From: Chara braunii
Lineage: Eukaryota; Streptophyta; Charophyceae; Charales; Characeae
Length of the DNA: 64,000 nt
Direction: 5' to 3'
Assembly (NCBI GenBank): GCA_003427395.1
Contig: BFEA01000827.1
Coordinates: 163,503 to 227,502 of the forward strand
The notes under the pieces are model-generated. The model saw only the letters and a program-made list of their open reading frames with translations. It was not told where the DNA came from and searched no databases. Each line of letters starts with the position of its first letter. Position 1 is the first letter of the stretch. A program made the translations under genes and the position numbers. Below are positions 33,452 through 44,733 of this stretch, piece after piece.

Positions 33452-35656
33452 TTGGGTGAGGATCAGGAAGAGGTTGTGGCCAACATGAAAGAGGAGTTCC
33501 GGGAAGGAGGATTGGTGCTGGGAGCGCCCGATTATGACGCTACGGAGACGAGACCATTCATTGTGGAAACCGATGCAGGACCGACAACCTTGGGTGGAGT
33601 TCTAATCCAAGCAGACATCACGGGGAAGGAGAGGCCGTTGCGCTTTGAGAGTCGCACGCTGTGTACGCCAGAAAGAAACTACTCTCAATTCAAGAGGGAG
33701 ACCCTCGCCGTCCTTCATTGCCTGCGGATTTTTCGAAACTACATCTTCGGCAGGAGGTTCATCTTAAGGGTAGACCCAACGACTCTGGCTTTCTTTCTGA
33801 GGAATTATGTTCCGTCCGATCCAACAGTAGCCAGGTGGTTGACATACATCTGGATGTTCAACTTCGAGTTGGAACGGATCCCAGGGAACAAGAACAGGGC
33901 AGATGGGCTAAGTCGCATCAACTGGGATAGGCAGGACGGGGAAGCTGTAGAGGATACGCCCCCTGTTGATGGCTTTCTGGACCAGGACGAGGACATCCGC
34001 CTCCACATCAATAAGTGGTCCCCACGAGTCCCCAGCTGCGTTGGCCATCCTATCTGGCATGCGCCTAAGGGATATGAGCGGAAAGCTGAGTTAGTGTTCA
34101 AGCCTTTCGAAGAAGAGGATCCCTGGGGTGGTAGGGACGTCCAATGCATGACCAACATGGCACTCGCAGGTGACCATTGTATGGTGGATGAGGTACTGAC
34201 GATAGAGGAGGGCCCGGATAAGGTAAAGTGTCACGAGGAATTAATAGGAGGGATGTACCTCCTCATCAATACGCTTCTGCAGGAGTCCCTTGATCTGGAG
34301 AGCTCACTGAATCCGGCCGAAGGAAGAGATACTGCGTTGGAGAGCCAGGATGACGAGTTCGAAGAGGGAGAGATCAAGGAGGCATTCCTCACAGAGGAGT
34401 ATGATGGGATTTACCTAGAGCTGGGACTTCTCTTATCCTGCGAGATGCGTGATAGAGACGCAAGCCATAGGGCGCAGATGATGAGGGATCGCTACCTAGT
34501 AAGAGACGGTCATCTCTTCATAAGGAGGAAAGTAGGAAACCCCAGGCGGGTGGTGTGTGGTCGCAACTGTCAGATCGACATCATAGCAGCGCTTCACGAT
34601 GTCATTGCGGGCGGACACCAGGGAGTTACTGCCACATATGCCAAAATAAGTGAGCTATACTATTGGGACGGGATGATGGAGATGGTTGGAAAATTCTACC
34701 AGTCCTGTGTGCCGTGCCAGGAGCAGTCTCGTCTAAGGCCAGGAGAGCCACTGCATCCAAGGCTGGAGAGAGAGGTCGGGGCCGTAGTCCACCTCGACTT
34801 ATTGTTCATGCCCCTTGGAGACCATGGCTACAATTATATCTTCGATGCGCGCGACAACCTATCTGGCTTTGTAGATGGACGCGCGATCCGTACGAAGACT
34901 GGGCCAGTTTTAGTCAGCTGCATCGAGGAGTATTATCTGCGCTACCCGTTCGTTAGAGAATTCGTAATGGACAGGGGGTCAGAGTTCACATGTCAAGAGG
35001 TTCAAGACTTGCTATCACGATATGGCTTGGTAGCTAACTACACCACGGCCGCGCACCCTCAGGCGAATGCTCCAGTGGAAAGGGGCCATAGTACCATTAC
35101 GGCGCTACTAGCAAAATGGACCGAAGGTAAGCCCAGCCAGTGGCCGAGGTATCTGAGGGCCGCCTTCTTCGTTGAGAACATCACAGTGAAAAGGACCACT
35201 AAGTACGCGCCGGCCACACTGTGGTATGGAAGACATGCTACCTTTCCAATCGAGAGCTTCCTAAAGACTTGGAGGCGTCAGGACTTGGAGGTAAATCTGT
35301 CTTTCAAAGAATTGCTCGATATTCGAGCTCGGCAGGTGGGCGCGATTGAGGGAAGGGTCCAAGAGGCATCCGACCAGGTAGAGAGGAGCCGTATGGACGA
35401 TAAGGCTCGCTGGGACCAGTCGGCTCGTGTAAGAAAGGTACCCTTGGTAGTTGGGGACGTCGTGCTCTTGTATGATTCATCCCTGGAGAAACAATGGTCC
35501 AGGAAGCTGGACAAGAGGTGGTTAGGTCCCTATCGGATCGTGCGATGCGGAGAGATCAGCGCATACCAGATCGAGGAGCTGAATGGAACGGGGTGGAAAG
35601 ACTGGGTGTCAGGGACAAGATTGAAGAAGTTCGTGGCCAGAGAAGAGGTGAGATAG
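33452..35656 (+). CDS. Element 1 RNase H and integrase (pol C-terminal part)
   Basis: An open frame of 734 codons, really the continuation of the RT frame after the TGA at 33374. RNase H starts with ETDAGPTTLGGVL and includes YSQFKRETLAVLHCLRIFR and GNKNRADGLSR. The integrase has an HHCC zinc-binding region (HDVIAGGHQGVTATYAKIS then CVPCQ). Its core shows the catalytic triad in HLDLLF, MDRGSEFTC and APVERGH. A C-terminal GPY/F module follows (WLGPYRIV, near 35,525). I see no chromodomain, so it is not a classic chromovirus. The long acidic insert between RNase H and integrase is unusual. The 734 codons are free of stops, which points to fairly recent activity. Confidence 0.92.
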   Translation: MGEDQEEVVANMKEEFREGGLVLGAPDYDATETRPFIVETDAGPTTLGGVLIQADITGKERPLRFESRTLCTPERNYSQFKRETLAVLHCLRIFRNYIFGRRFILRVDPTTLAFFLRNYVPSDPTVARWLTYIWMFNFELERIPGNKNRADGLSRINWDRQDGEAVEDTPPVDGFLDQDEDIRLHINKWSPRVPSCVGHPIWHAPKGYERKAELVFKPFEEEDPWGGRDVQCMTNMALAGDHCMVDEVLTIEEGPDKVKCHEELIGGMYLLINTLLQESLDLESSLNPAEGRDTALESQDDEFEEGEIKEAFLTEEYDGIYLELGLLLSCEMRDRDASHRAQMMRDRYLVRDGHLFIRRKVGNPRRVVCGRNCQIDIIAALHDVIAGGHQGVTATYAKISELYYWDGMMEMVGKFYQSCVPCQEQSRLRPGEPLHPRLEREVGAVVHLDLLFMPLGDHGYNYIFDARDNLSGFVDGRAIRTKTGPVLVSCIEEYYLRYPFVREFVMDRGSEFTCQEVQDLLSRYGLVANYTTAAHPQANAPVERGHSTITALLAKWTEGKPSQWPRYLRAAFFVENITVKRTTKYAPATLWYGRHATFPIESFLKTWRRQDLEVNLSFKELLDIRARQVGAIEGRVQEASDQVERSRMDDKARWDQSARVRKVPLVVGDVVLLYDSSLEKQWSRKLDKRWLGPYRIVRCGEISAYQIEELNGTGWKDWVSGTRLKKFVAREEVR

Positions 35657-35821
35657 GCTACCTAGTCCCCTTAGAATGGAATAGATGGGTTTGTAAATTA
35701 GGAGGATTGCTTGGGGGCATGTGCGTGGTTTGGCCTGAGTGTGTCTCTTCGTCGCCTGTTTGCTTACCCCGGCGCGTGCCTTTTGTCTCCATCGCCTGTT
35801 GTGCAGGACTGACTTGCAGCC

Positions 35822-37270
35822 ATGCCAAGAGGAGGGAGGGGGACACGGCCACCACGACGACCGGCGGGAGCATCAGGAGGGCATGGACGGCATGGGCCTT
35901 ACCGTCGAGCAAGCACTCCAGTATATAACGATGGGGATATCGAGTTATTCATGAACGAGTTCTGGGGCCATGCTGACCATATGGGGTGGACCGTGACTCG
36001 GACGATCGAGAGGCTGAGGGGAGTTGGCAGGTTTACGGAGCCCATCGCACAGATTCGCAGGGAGGCCCGAACGAGGTCGGAAGTGGAGGCGCGGATGCAG
36101 GAACTACGACCATCGCCTGTGGGGCCTGATGGCAGGCCTATTCGACTGGAGATTGGAAATGCAGATGACTTCATCCCAGCATTCGAGCAATTCATGCAGG
36201 GCCATGCAATACTGCGAAGCGAGTGGATGACGACGTTACCCCTGTGGACCCGAAAGGCGGAAAGACCTTTGGCCAGACAGATCAGAGGTATGGCCCGAGA
36301 TTGGGATGGTTGTAAAGCGCACTTGAGGGCGGCATTCCGGCAGCCAGAACCACCTCGGCCTAGAGTCGAAAGGCCCCTCAGGAGTTGTAGGCAGAGGGAA
36401 CCTGAGCCCGCTGAGGACCGAACCTCGCGAAGAGGACGGAAGGCGCTCGCTAGGCGAGAGGAGGAAACGGTACCTGAGGCAGAGGAGCGAGGAGAAGGCC
36501 CCGAGTGTGAATTGGGACCAGTAGAGTTCCATCGCTATACCGGAACAGGGCTGGGAGGATCTCCGCAACACACGCAGCGGGAGGTACCAGCGTCTGGAGG
36601 GTCATTACAAGAGTTAGAAGCGCATCTGGACGCAGCCCAGTGGAGAGAGCCGCCGATGAGTGAGAGGCGCATTGAGGCCATCGCGGAAGTACCACAAGAG
36701 GACGTTCCAGACCCTGAACAAGAGGAGGGGCCGAGTGCTCCGAAAGACCGGATTGGGGATGAGATCATAGAAGTTGAGGAAGACACTCCCCCTCAGGGAC
36801 CAGCCGTGGGGCTGAGGCTCGGTAGTCTACTCAAGAGCCCGCCAGATACGAGGAAGAAAGTACAAAGGGAGGAAGTCTCGATCTCAGTGCCAGAGATAGC
36901 CCTATCGCCGACAGGAATGGAGGCAAGTGAGGCGGAGGGGGCTAGTCTGAGGAGGGAGGCAGACAGTCTGATTGATAGCCATCTGGCCGCCCACGCCCTG
37001 GAGCAGCCTAATCTGGAAGAGGTCATACCTGTGGAGTTACCCCGGGAACCAGGTCAGGCCAAGAGAGAGGTGGAATCGGGGATGTCAGGGGAAGTCAAAC
37101 AACGCACGGTAGAGGAAGTACCAGCGAAAGAAACGGCTGAGGAGAAGCGGGCTAGAGTGGCAAGAGGACCCCAGGCAAGGCAGAGGTCGAAACCTCAGGA
37201 GGAAATCGGGGATGTCAGGAGGTACTCCCAAATCCGGCTGAGGTACTCCCAAATCCGGCTGAGGAGTTGA
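35822..37270 (+). CDS. Element 1 third gene, N-terminal part: Gag-like protein
   Basis: It starts 166 bp after the pol stop, with a plausible splice acceptor (CTTGCAG) just before the ATG. Residues about 35-165 resemble a capsid domain: IELFMNEFWGHADHMGWT, then NADDFIPAFEQFMQGHA, LPLWTRKAERPLARQIRGMA and DWDGCKAHLRAAF. A long charged, proline/glutamate-rich low-complexity region follows. The frame ends in a short tandem repeat (37,215-37,264) and almost certainly continues, after a frameshift, into the frame starting at 37267. The position corresponds to envelope genes of other LTR elements, but I see no signal peptide or membrane segment. The Gag-like assignment is by pattern only. Confidence 0.7.
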   Translation: MPRGGRGTRPPRRPAGASGGHGRHGPYRRASTPVYNDGDIELFMNEFWGHADHMGWTVTRTIERLRGVGRFTEPIAQIRREARTRSEVEARMQELRPSPVGPDGRPIRLEIGNADDFIPAFEQFMQGHAILRSEWMTTLPLWTRKAERPLARQIRGMARDWDGCKAHLRAAFRQPEPPRPRVERPLRSCRQREPEPAEDRTSRRGRKALARREEETVPEAEERGEGPECELGPVEFHRYTGTGLGGSPQHTQREVPASGGSLQELEAHLDAAQWREPPMSERRIEAIAEVPQEDVPDPEQEEGPSAPKDRIGDEIIEVEEDTPPQGPAVGLRLGSLLKSPPDTRKKVQREEVSISVPEIALSPTGMEASEAEGASLRREADSLIDSHLAAHALEQPNLEEVIPVELPREPGQAKREVESGMSGEVKQRTVEEVPAKETAEEKRARVARGPQARQRSKPQEEIGDVRRYSQIRLRYSQIRLRS

Positions 37271-37467
37271 CGATCCCAAGAGAGAGGTGGAATCGGGGAT
37301 GTCAGGAGGAAATCCGGCAGGAGGGGCAACGATTGGAAGCGGCAGAGGTACTCCCAAATCCGCCACCGCCCTACAAACCATATGGGCTCCGGGAGATGTG
37401 GGGAAAGTTTCTTACTCGTCATGGCGAAGGGTTGACGACCCCAGGCAAGGCAGAGGTCGAAACCTCA
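37063..37467. repeat. Short duplications inside the third gene
   Basis: A 21-bp unit (GAGGTACTCCCAAATCCGGC) is in tandem at 37,218-37,264 and recurs at about 37,346. GAGAGAGGTGGAATCGGGGA occurs near 37,063 and 37,280. A block of about 29 bp containing CCAGGCAAGGCAGAGGTCGA occurs near 37,169 and 37,441. Their spacing shifts the frame between the two halves of the gene. Confidence 0.85.
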
Positions 37468-38379
37468 CAAAGGGCTGATGAGTATTTGGATCAGAGGATT
37501 CGCTCTGTATCCAAGACCTCCTTTGACAGGTATATGATGTTGGAGGCGGATCTGAGAGGGAAGGAACTGAAGGAAGCAGGGCTGGAGTCACGGTTGGGGA
37601 CCATTGAGGCAAAAGTCCGAGGGCTCAGGGCTCTGGTGACTAGCCAGGCCGCCACCATCCTGGAATTGAAGCAGCAACTCCATGACGGCAGGAATGGGGT
37701 GGAGAGTAACAGGCCAGGAGAGCGGAGGCAACCGGGACATGGCGTATCAGAGCAACCAGCTGTGGCCGAGCCTCAACAAGAGGCACCTATGGGAAGAGTC
37801 ATTTTGGAGCCTGAGGAGGCAGAGGCCAAGAGGAAGGCTGAGAGGGAAGCCTTCGAATTCAGAGCCCCTACGGAACTTGCGGTACTACCCACGATGGCTG
37901 CAGACCCTGCCATGCCACCGTCACTTGAGGAGAGACTGCCCTCGGACAGTGATGAGCCTCCCCAAGGCTCGACAGGAGGGTCCTTAGACGTGCTACTGGA
38001 AGCAGTCCACTCTATGCAGGAGGATGCTGGCTTGTTTTCACCAGAGTCCAAGTTGGAAGAGCCCCTGGAGAGCGAGATGGGAGGTGCAATGGAGGGCATC
38101 ATCGCAGGCAGGCCCCAGGGGTTGGATACTCCTGACTATGAGCCAGAGGGAGCAAGGGCGCAACCAGAGCCCAGTCCGCGAGAGTCGGAGGCAGGATCTG
38201 AGAGACCCAGAGATGTGCCTCAGTGCCATGAGTTGGACGGAGAGGCCAGGGAAACCCCATCGCCAGCAGGGCCCCAGCGGAAGAAGAAAAGGCCTAGGAA
38301 GTCTTTTGACTCGACCTGCTTCTATTGTACGAAAGAAGAGCACAGTGCATTGCAGTGCCTCAAGTTCCTAAAGGACTAG
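37267..38379 (+). CDS. Element 1 third gene, C-terminal part with CCHC zinc knuckle
   Basis: An open frame of 370 codons whose first half has coiled-coil character (EADLRGKELKEAGLESRLGT, then VTSQAATILELKQQL). An acidic linker follows, then a basic KKKRPRK patch, and the last residues include CFYCTKEEHSALQC, spacing C-x2-C-x4-H-x4-C (38317-38358). A zinc knuckle at the C-terminus is a Gag nucleocapsid feature. With the preceding frame it makes a second Gag-like protein downstream of Pol. The two frames are joined by repeats that differ in length, so the break may be recent slippage. Confidence 0.72.
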   Translation: MTIPRERWNRGCQEEIRQEGQRLEAAEVLPNPPPPYKPYGLREMWGKFLTRHGEGLTTPGKAEVETSQRADEYLDQRIRSVSKTSFDRYMMLEADLRGKELKEAGLESRLGTIEAKVRGLRALVTSQAATILELKQQLHDGRNGVESNRPGERRQPGHGVSEQPAVAEPQQEAPMGRVILEPEEAEAKRKAEREAFEFRAPTELAVLPTMAADPAMPPSLEERLPSDSDEPPQGSTGGSLDVLLEAVHSMQEDAGLFSPESKLEEPLESEMGGAMEGIIAGRPQGLDTPDYEPEGARAQPEPSPRESEAGSERPRDVPQCHELDGEARETPSPAGPQRKKKRPRKSFDSTCFYCTKEEHSALQCLKFLKD

Positions 38380-40303
38380 GCAGATGGGAAAGTCTCGGAG
38401 TATGATGGGAAGATGTATGATAGGGAGGGTAGAGTGGTGGAACGAGCTGTAGATGGGGGTAGAGCTCAGTTGTACAGGCAGAACCAGGCGGAGATGAGTG
38501 AGTAGGGTCTGGTCCACCTGATTAAAAACTGGATATTTCTTTGACGATGTTGCTATTACTTAGGCAGGGTGGACACCTACGACGTTGAGTGTGTAGATGG
38601 GACCTACGACGTGGGATGGTCGCTGTAACTAGGATCATGTAAAATAGGGGACGTACACTAAGTGGCAATAAAATACTGAATTGTTTTGGGGATCCCCTGT
38701 ACAGATAACCATGTACTATATTCAGGGTGGGGTGAGTTATTTTGTGTGGGTTCGGAGACGAGGTTACCCTGTGGATTTTAGGATGAGATATCTCATCCCT
38801 GAGTGTATATCTGAGTTGAGTGAGGTTTGAGACTATCCTTTGTACATGACGATCACACCCACTCTCACATGTGTGGATTTATCCTGATGTATGGTGAATG
38901 TTGAATGTATGAACGACATCTTGAATGTTGTGCACCGTGCGAATGGAATGTATGTGAACTGCCCACTCTCCGGTATACTTGTGCGATCTGCCTGCGGGCA
39001 GGTAACGGGGCCAGGTATAAGGAGAGGGAGTGCAGTCTGTCCTTGTGAAAGTATATAAATCCCTTGGATTTGTGAGTCCTTGAGACTCAGATGCTTGCCA
39101 TGCCGAATGTATGTTGTTGAGTTGTGATGAGGACCCATAAGTTGGTCTCTCAAGTTTGAGTTGTGCTATGGTAGGGGTGCCTGGTTTTTTGAGGAGGCAA
39201 CCCGCTGCATGCTGGGAGACCTATGGCGTGAGACCTCCCTCGTATGAAGGGTGGTTACCAGATCAGGGGCATGGTAAGCAAGGTTGGTATGATAAAGTCT
39301 GACAAGAAGAACCATGTTTGTTGCTTGGCCGCTGTTGAGAGTTTGGAGAGGTCGCAAATAGTTTTTTTTGGGAGATATCACTGGGATGCGTAGATTCCTG
39401 CCCTGATCAAGTAAGGGAGTCACGGCCTTGTGCGACTGGCGGTGATTTTGTTTGTGAATGTGGAGAGGTTGCCAGGGGCCTCTGTGTTGTCCCACAGGGG
39501 GCTGGTAAATACCTTTTATGTGTGACAGGCCTCTGCGTAGTCCCGCGGTGGGCCTGTATTGTTGCGACCTACCGTCCAGCCACATGTGCTAATCCTGTAA
39601 CATGTATGAGAATACCAAGCTAATGGTAGAGTTTAGCATCACTAGGGCGCAACCCCTAGTGTCCGCTGCTGATCGGCTAAGGGTCGAGTCGAGTCTATTT
39701 TGAGTCCTGATTGATTGCTTATCAGGAGAAAGCCTATCGCGGCGCAACCTGCGAGGGCACTACCGCTGAACTAACAAGCGCGGTGGGCCGTAGACGTGGC
39801 ACGATCACCCAGACTACGGTGGGCCAAGATGGAGACCTAGCCTACCTGTACTAGACTGTAGGAGGTGAGTTGAGGTGATTTATATATATATATGTTTGAT
39901 TGTGAGAATTGTGGGAGGAAGGCGGAAGTTCCTTCTAAGGTCTCGGTTAGGGCCCGCGGCCTTGGTCAAGGTCCTACTTGCAGGGTAGAGGCCAAGGACA
40001 CCTAACGAGAAGTCGGCGGTTGTCTAGGACAAAGGGGAGAGGACGGGTAAGAGGGGCCGCTGAGACTTATGCTGTAGTACGTATGTCTAGTACACCGGCG
40101 TCCTAGCGTCAGGACAATGGAGACCCAGGTTAGAACCCTGGCGGCATATAGTTACAAGGGCTTGGATTGTTGGAGGCCTCAACCCTGAGTCTGTCGGCTG
40201 ATCGGATTGGTTCCTGTCTCGTCAGCATTGGGAGTTATGGAGGAATTTGTAGCTTTCGATCTGGCGAAGCGACGGGGATGTCGCTTAATATGGTCCGGCA
40301 GGC
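38380..40303 (+). other. 3' non-coding region of element 1
   Basis: About 1.9 kb between the third gene and the 3' LTR. No plus-strand frame of note. A minus-strand frame at 39,166-39,585 has no recognisable domain and I do not call it. No clean polypurine tract precedes the LTR at 40304; the nearest purine-rich string is GGCGAAGCGACGGGGATG about 22 bp upstream. Confidence 0.6.
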
Positions 40304-40897
40304 TGTCGGCGCAAATACCCTAACAAGGGTATCCGCCCTTGTTTTTGCAAGTGTCCGGAAGTATGAGTAGGGGTCTAAAGTGTACTGCGCGAGATGCACC
40401 TAGGTCTGTTTGGTTACATAGGTAAGTTGCTTGATTAGAGTAGAGCGCGTGTGGGCGCGCGGGATTAAGGCACGTGTGTGATTTTTCTACTTTGGATTAT
40501 GCAACCGACATAGTTGGCCGGCCTGACTCTGGCTGCTAGGAGTAGGGGGTGCCCTTGGTAGGGATAGGTGACCGGTGATAGTCCAACGTGCGAAGTAGGG
40601 TGCGGGGCAGCCACGGCGCAAAGAGGGCAAGCCGGCGTAGGAGCCTAGCGGCGGCGTACCTAATGGGAGGTAGAAATGAGGCCTGGGGGCTGCGCCGCAC
40701 CTGTTCATATCAAATACCGCGCTAGCCATTATCAGGCTTGGGCTTAGCCCTATAGGTTACGGTGTTGGACTGTTACAGTGGAGATATGGGGATCGAGGCC
40801 AGCGGGCAGCTTAGCGGAGCAGCAGAGCGGCGTAAACAAGGCCGAGGGGTTGAGGGTCCCGTGGGACTATTCCCCTTGGTTTTGCTGAGGGGAGTCC

Positions 40898-40973
40898 TGC
40901 CACGGGGCCGTGAGGGTAGGGCCAGGTACTAACGGTGCCACGGGGCCGTGAGGGTAGGGCCAGGTACTAACGG
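40898..40973. repeat. 38-bp direct repeat, two perfect copies
   Basis: Two adjacent identical units (40898-40935 and 40936-40973), each starting TGCCACGGGGCCGTGAGGGT. The unit contains the palindrome CACGGGGCCGTG. Confidence 0.95.
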
Positions 40974-40989
40974 TCCCCCTCCCCCGTCC

Positions 40990-41060
40990 GTTTTTTGTTT
41001 ATTATTATTATTATTATTTTTTTTTTTTTTTCTGAGTTACATTTTTTATTTTTTTTAATG
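40990..41060. repeat. TTA repeat and poly(T) tract
   Basis: Several TTA units pass into runs of T, interrupted by TCTGAGTTACA. It resembles a reverse-oriented A-rich tail. The sequence to its right (41,061-41,330) is absent from the other LTR copies seen here, so a small retroposed insertion is possible. Confidence 0.7.
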
Positions 41061-44000
41061 AGATCCTGCACCAGTGCCGGGGCCCGCAGAAAAACCCAGC
41101 GGCATCGTTCAGTGGATACACCCATGAACGGCTGGGCCACTGCTGGGCTACCACTAACGTGGCACAGTCCTTCGGGACATCCGTTAAAATTGGGACGATA
41201 CAGAGAGGAGTAGCCGGACCCCCTCGTAGATGTGACAAGCATAAAGTCGAGGGGCGGCACGATGCTGTTGCTGTTGTGTGCACTCTCGACCAAGCCGATC
41301 GTTGGATGTTGCGCTATAGGGGCTGCAGCATGAGTGGCATGAGCGCTGAGTTGCACCGAGTGCCTTCAGATCAGAGAGAGGTGAGTGAGGCCGAGAGGCG
41401 AGGCGGAGGGCTACAGGCAGCAGGCAATAGGGTAGAAGGTGCGGGCCGAACCTGGACGTAGGTCCGCACCAGGTACATACAGAGTATGGAAGGAACAACT
41501 ATGGCGGAAGGCTGAGTCCGTAGCTCACCCGTTTTGCCTCCGTTTTAGGCAAGCGGAGGTAGGAGATGGGGGCTCTTTGACAGGGCGAGGCGAATAGTAG
41601 AGCCAGAATGGTGGATGGGTTAGTATAAGAGGAGAATAGTGAAAAGAGGACCGCGCGGAGCTATGGACGAAGCAAAAAACGAAGGGGGGAAGAAGAGCTT
41701 TCTCGCTCGTTAATGGGCGGATTTGGGCGAAGGAGGATGCGAAATAGGGGTTTCTAGTAGCTGCGAATCGGATTATGAGGTTAGATTTTGATGTTAGTGG
41801 ATAGATTGGCAAGTACGTGAGGAAGGAACTGCGTGGTGATGTCGAGAAGAGAGGAGTGACGGGGTGATGAGGGTGTAGCTCACCCACTCCTTAGTGAAAA
41901 CGGGTGAGAAGGGGTATTAGAGTGGGGGTTTGAGGCATTTCGGATACCTTGGCTGCAGCAGGTGCCATAGTTGGCCAGGTGATCGACCGCTGCTGGCTGA
42001 AAGGGCTGCGTGGAAGAAGAATGGCTGTATCTGTCCGTATCTTGAACGAAAGGTTAATTGTCATTTTTGTTTTTCCAGTAGAGGTAGCCCGGAGCTCGTG
42101 AGTCGTTCCATCTGCAGCTCATCGAGGTCGCGACCTTCGCCTTACTGACCATGGCCTGTCCCGATCTTGGTCCTCACGTCGGGTTGTGTTCTATTCGTGG
42201 TCTTCGTCCACTAGAATTTTGAACGAACCTGGCCTGAAAAACGGCCAGGGGCGTTCGTGAACCGAGGGCGGGGCAACAGGAGGGACGAGCTCAGCAGATA
42301 GAGGGAGGGTCTCCTCGAATCTGCTTGTCCTATCGGATGGAGGCTGTATGAAGCTGGTCGGGATTCAGACCGGGTTATGGAAGAGAAGAAGAGACCGACA
42401 CAGTGAGTGAGGGAGGGCCGAAGAAGGGAAAGTGAGAAGAGTAAGACTGAGAGACTGCTGGCGAGCTAATCAGGGAGCTGCTCGCCTTCCTATATACCGG
42501 TGTCACTGCCAGCCATTGTTGACAGCAGCCTGCATGGTCAGTACCTGCTTGTGCCTTGTTGCCTGCGGCAAGATCAGCATCTGCACTTGGTTCGTTGTCA
42601 CCGCCGTTTATGATTTCAGACATTGCTAGGCTTGGTCAACTGTTGGACGTTGTTACCTTGGCTGCGACAGATGGTTGTGGTATTCACGGAGCGCCACTGC
42701 TGTGTACTGTGATTACTCAGGAAATGGTTGTTTTGCTGCTGTGACCAGGCTCTGCTGTTTCGGATAAGAACGCACTACGGCAATCAGAGGCTGCTGGTTC
42801 ACTTACATAGCGGCTGGTGCTGTGGGGGCCCGTGTGCTGAGGACTCTACCCCAGTCTCAGAAGGTTGAAATCCTTGCTCTCAGGCAGCACTTGTGTCTCG
42901 GGATTACAACCAGTGCTCTGGATTGCGACTAGTTTCTGATGGACATGTTGCTGGGCTGGTAACACGCATCCCTGTGAAGACAAGTATGGTTTACGTTGCT
43001 GCTGTGATACTGCTGCTGCTACAGCAGTCAGCAGGCAGCAGGTTGTGGGTCTCGGAGCCTGAGGGCAGGGCAAGTACTCTGATTGCTGTTAAAAGCGTTG
43101 TTCCCAACTATAAGACGGGCTCCGTCCCTTACAGTACACTACTGTAGAGTGGGATGCGGTTCGTTACTGTGGGTTACTGTTATGTTGGGGACTGACCCTC
43201 GCAGCTCACTACTGCAATACACTATACTAAGTCGCTTAGCGGCGGTGCTACTGCTGCTAGACCAAACTGTCGAGATACACAGACCCTGCGCTGCTGGACA
43301 TCTGAAGAGTTGCTACAGTACCTCTTGCTGTGCACAAACTAGAGACGTGAGCCGGGTGGTGCTCGCACTACTACAACACCGGGGGTTGTGCTCGAGAGCT
43401 GTAGATGGGACGCCTAGTTGAGGTGCGGCTGAAGTGGCAAGCTGCTGGCTGCAGACGGTTGCTGGCTGCCATTGGTGGCGGCCTACTGCACAAGCTGCTA
43501 CTGCGCCCACGCACAACCTGCGGTTGCTGGGTACTGTCTGCAGCAGCGCACTGCGATGGCATGGCATAACGGGCTGCCGCAGTGACATGACTTCTGTATC
43601 TGTGCGCGGCCCATTGCGGGAGGCTGGGCATGGACTGTGTTGTTGCNGTGTTCGGTAGCCGGACGGGGACANCGCTTGCTACTGTTCTCTCCCTTGATTG
43701 TGCACAACGTCCATTTNGGGTCATTGCTGTATGCTACAGTTGATGACTGTCGCTGNTGCTAAGGAGGACCTACTGCGGCGTGCTAGGCGCTGTTGATTGC
43801 TATGTGATACCGTGGCGCTCAAGGGCTTCGTGCGGACTGTGGCCCCAGATGTGCTGCTGTTGTGGGTCACTACCGGTAACTGCANCNGCGGCNGGGGATT
43901 ACTGCAGTTACTAAGGGNTGCTGTTAAGACCTNCTGCACACTGCTGCNCGCCGCGGCNTGTTGTTATACACCACTGCGAGCNACTACTGCGTCGTNGACC

Positions 44001-44733
44001 GTTGCATCNTGCTAGGAACTGTTGGTGGGGGCTGCTATTGCAGCTGGCCGCAGGTGAGCACTACTGCAGCTGCGNATTGGGAAACTNGTACAGGGTGTTG
44101 GGCGGCTGCAGTTGGACTTAGAAGGGTAGTTNGCNTTANTGAAGGGGGCTTGGCNTCGCGAGGTGATGGCTCATCAGGTGGGGTGTTTCGGCTGNGTGAG
44201 TTCGCTGATCAAGCTGTCAGTTGGCCGCCATTGCGGGNCCCTCANNCGAACCAAGATAACAAGGCTCCCTCACGCGAGTNTGAGTGCACCCCTCTAAGAG
44301 ACTCTAAACTTTCTCTATCTGCCTCTCTTAGTCCTAGTCTAGTCTATTGGTTACGAGGGGAAGGCGNCANGCGGGATTGCAACCCGTAGGACCGCATCAA
44401 GGCTCTGTGGGGAGTCCTCNCACCGATTGCNGGAGCTCTGCCGGAACCTAGGCGAGGTTCTGGAGGNAGGGAACTACCAGGTAATCCCTTTCTATCTGTA
44501 TNACCCACTACACCCATACTTGCATATCCCCTTATGGTTTGATTGATGTATGCATGCATGNNCCTATGGNTTCTGTTNTCTATTCAAGACATAACCNNAC
44601 CAAGTAAGAGAATGCATGTATAAAGCCAAGTTNCAACTTCTTTGATTGATTGAAAGCAGATTGTGGGATTGCATCTGGNGGAAGGGTGGGAGAGAGACAG
44701 TATTGCATGAAGTTTGACTGGGTCAACCAAAGG

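Noticed and set aside
29177-35656. Alternative genetic code reading UGA/UAG as tryptophan
   Set aside because: The same frames use TGG widely, TGA and TAG also serve as ordinary ends, and one TAG replaces glutamine. Decay or editing explains it better.
39166-39585. 139-codon minus-strand frame in the 3' non-coding part of element 1
   Set aside because: No domain, no paralogue seen in the window, antisense to the element.
40260-40303. Polypurine tract upstream of the element 1 3' LTR
   Set aside because: No uninterrupted purine run adjoins the LTR; only a mixed GGCGAAGCGACGGGG string is present.
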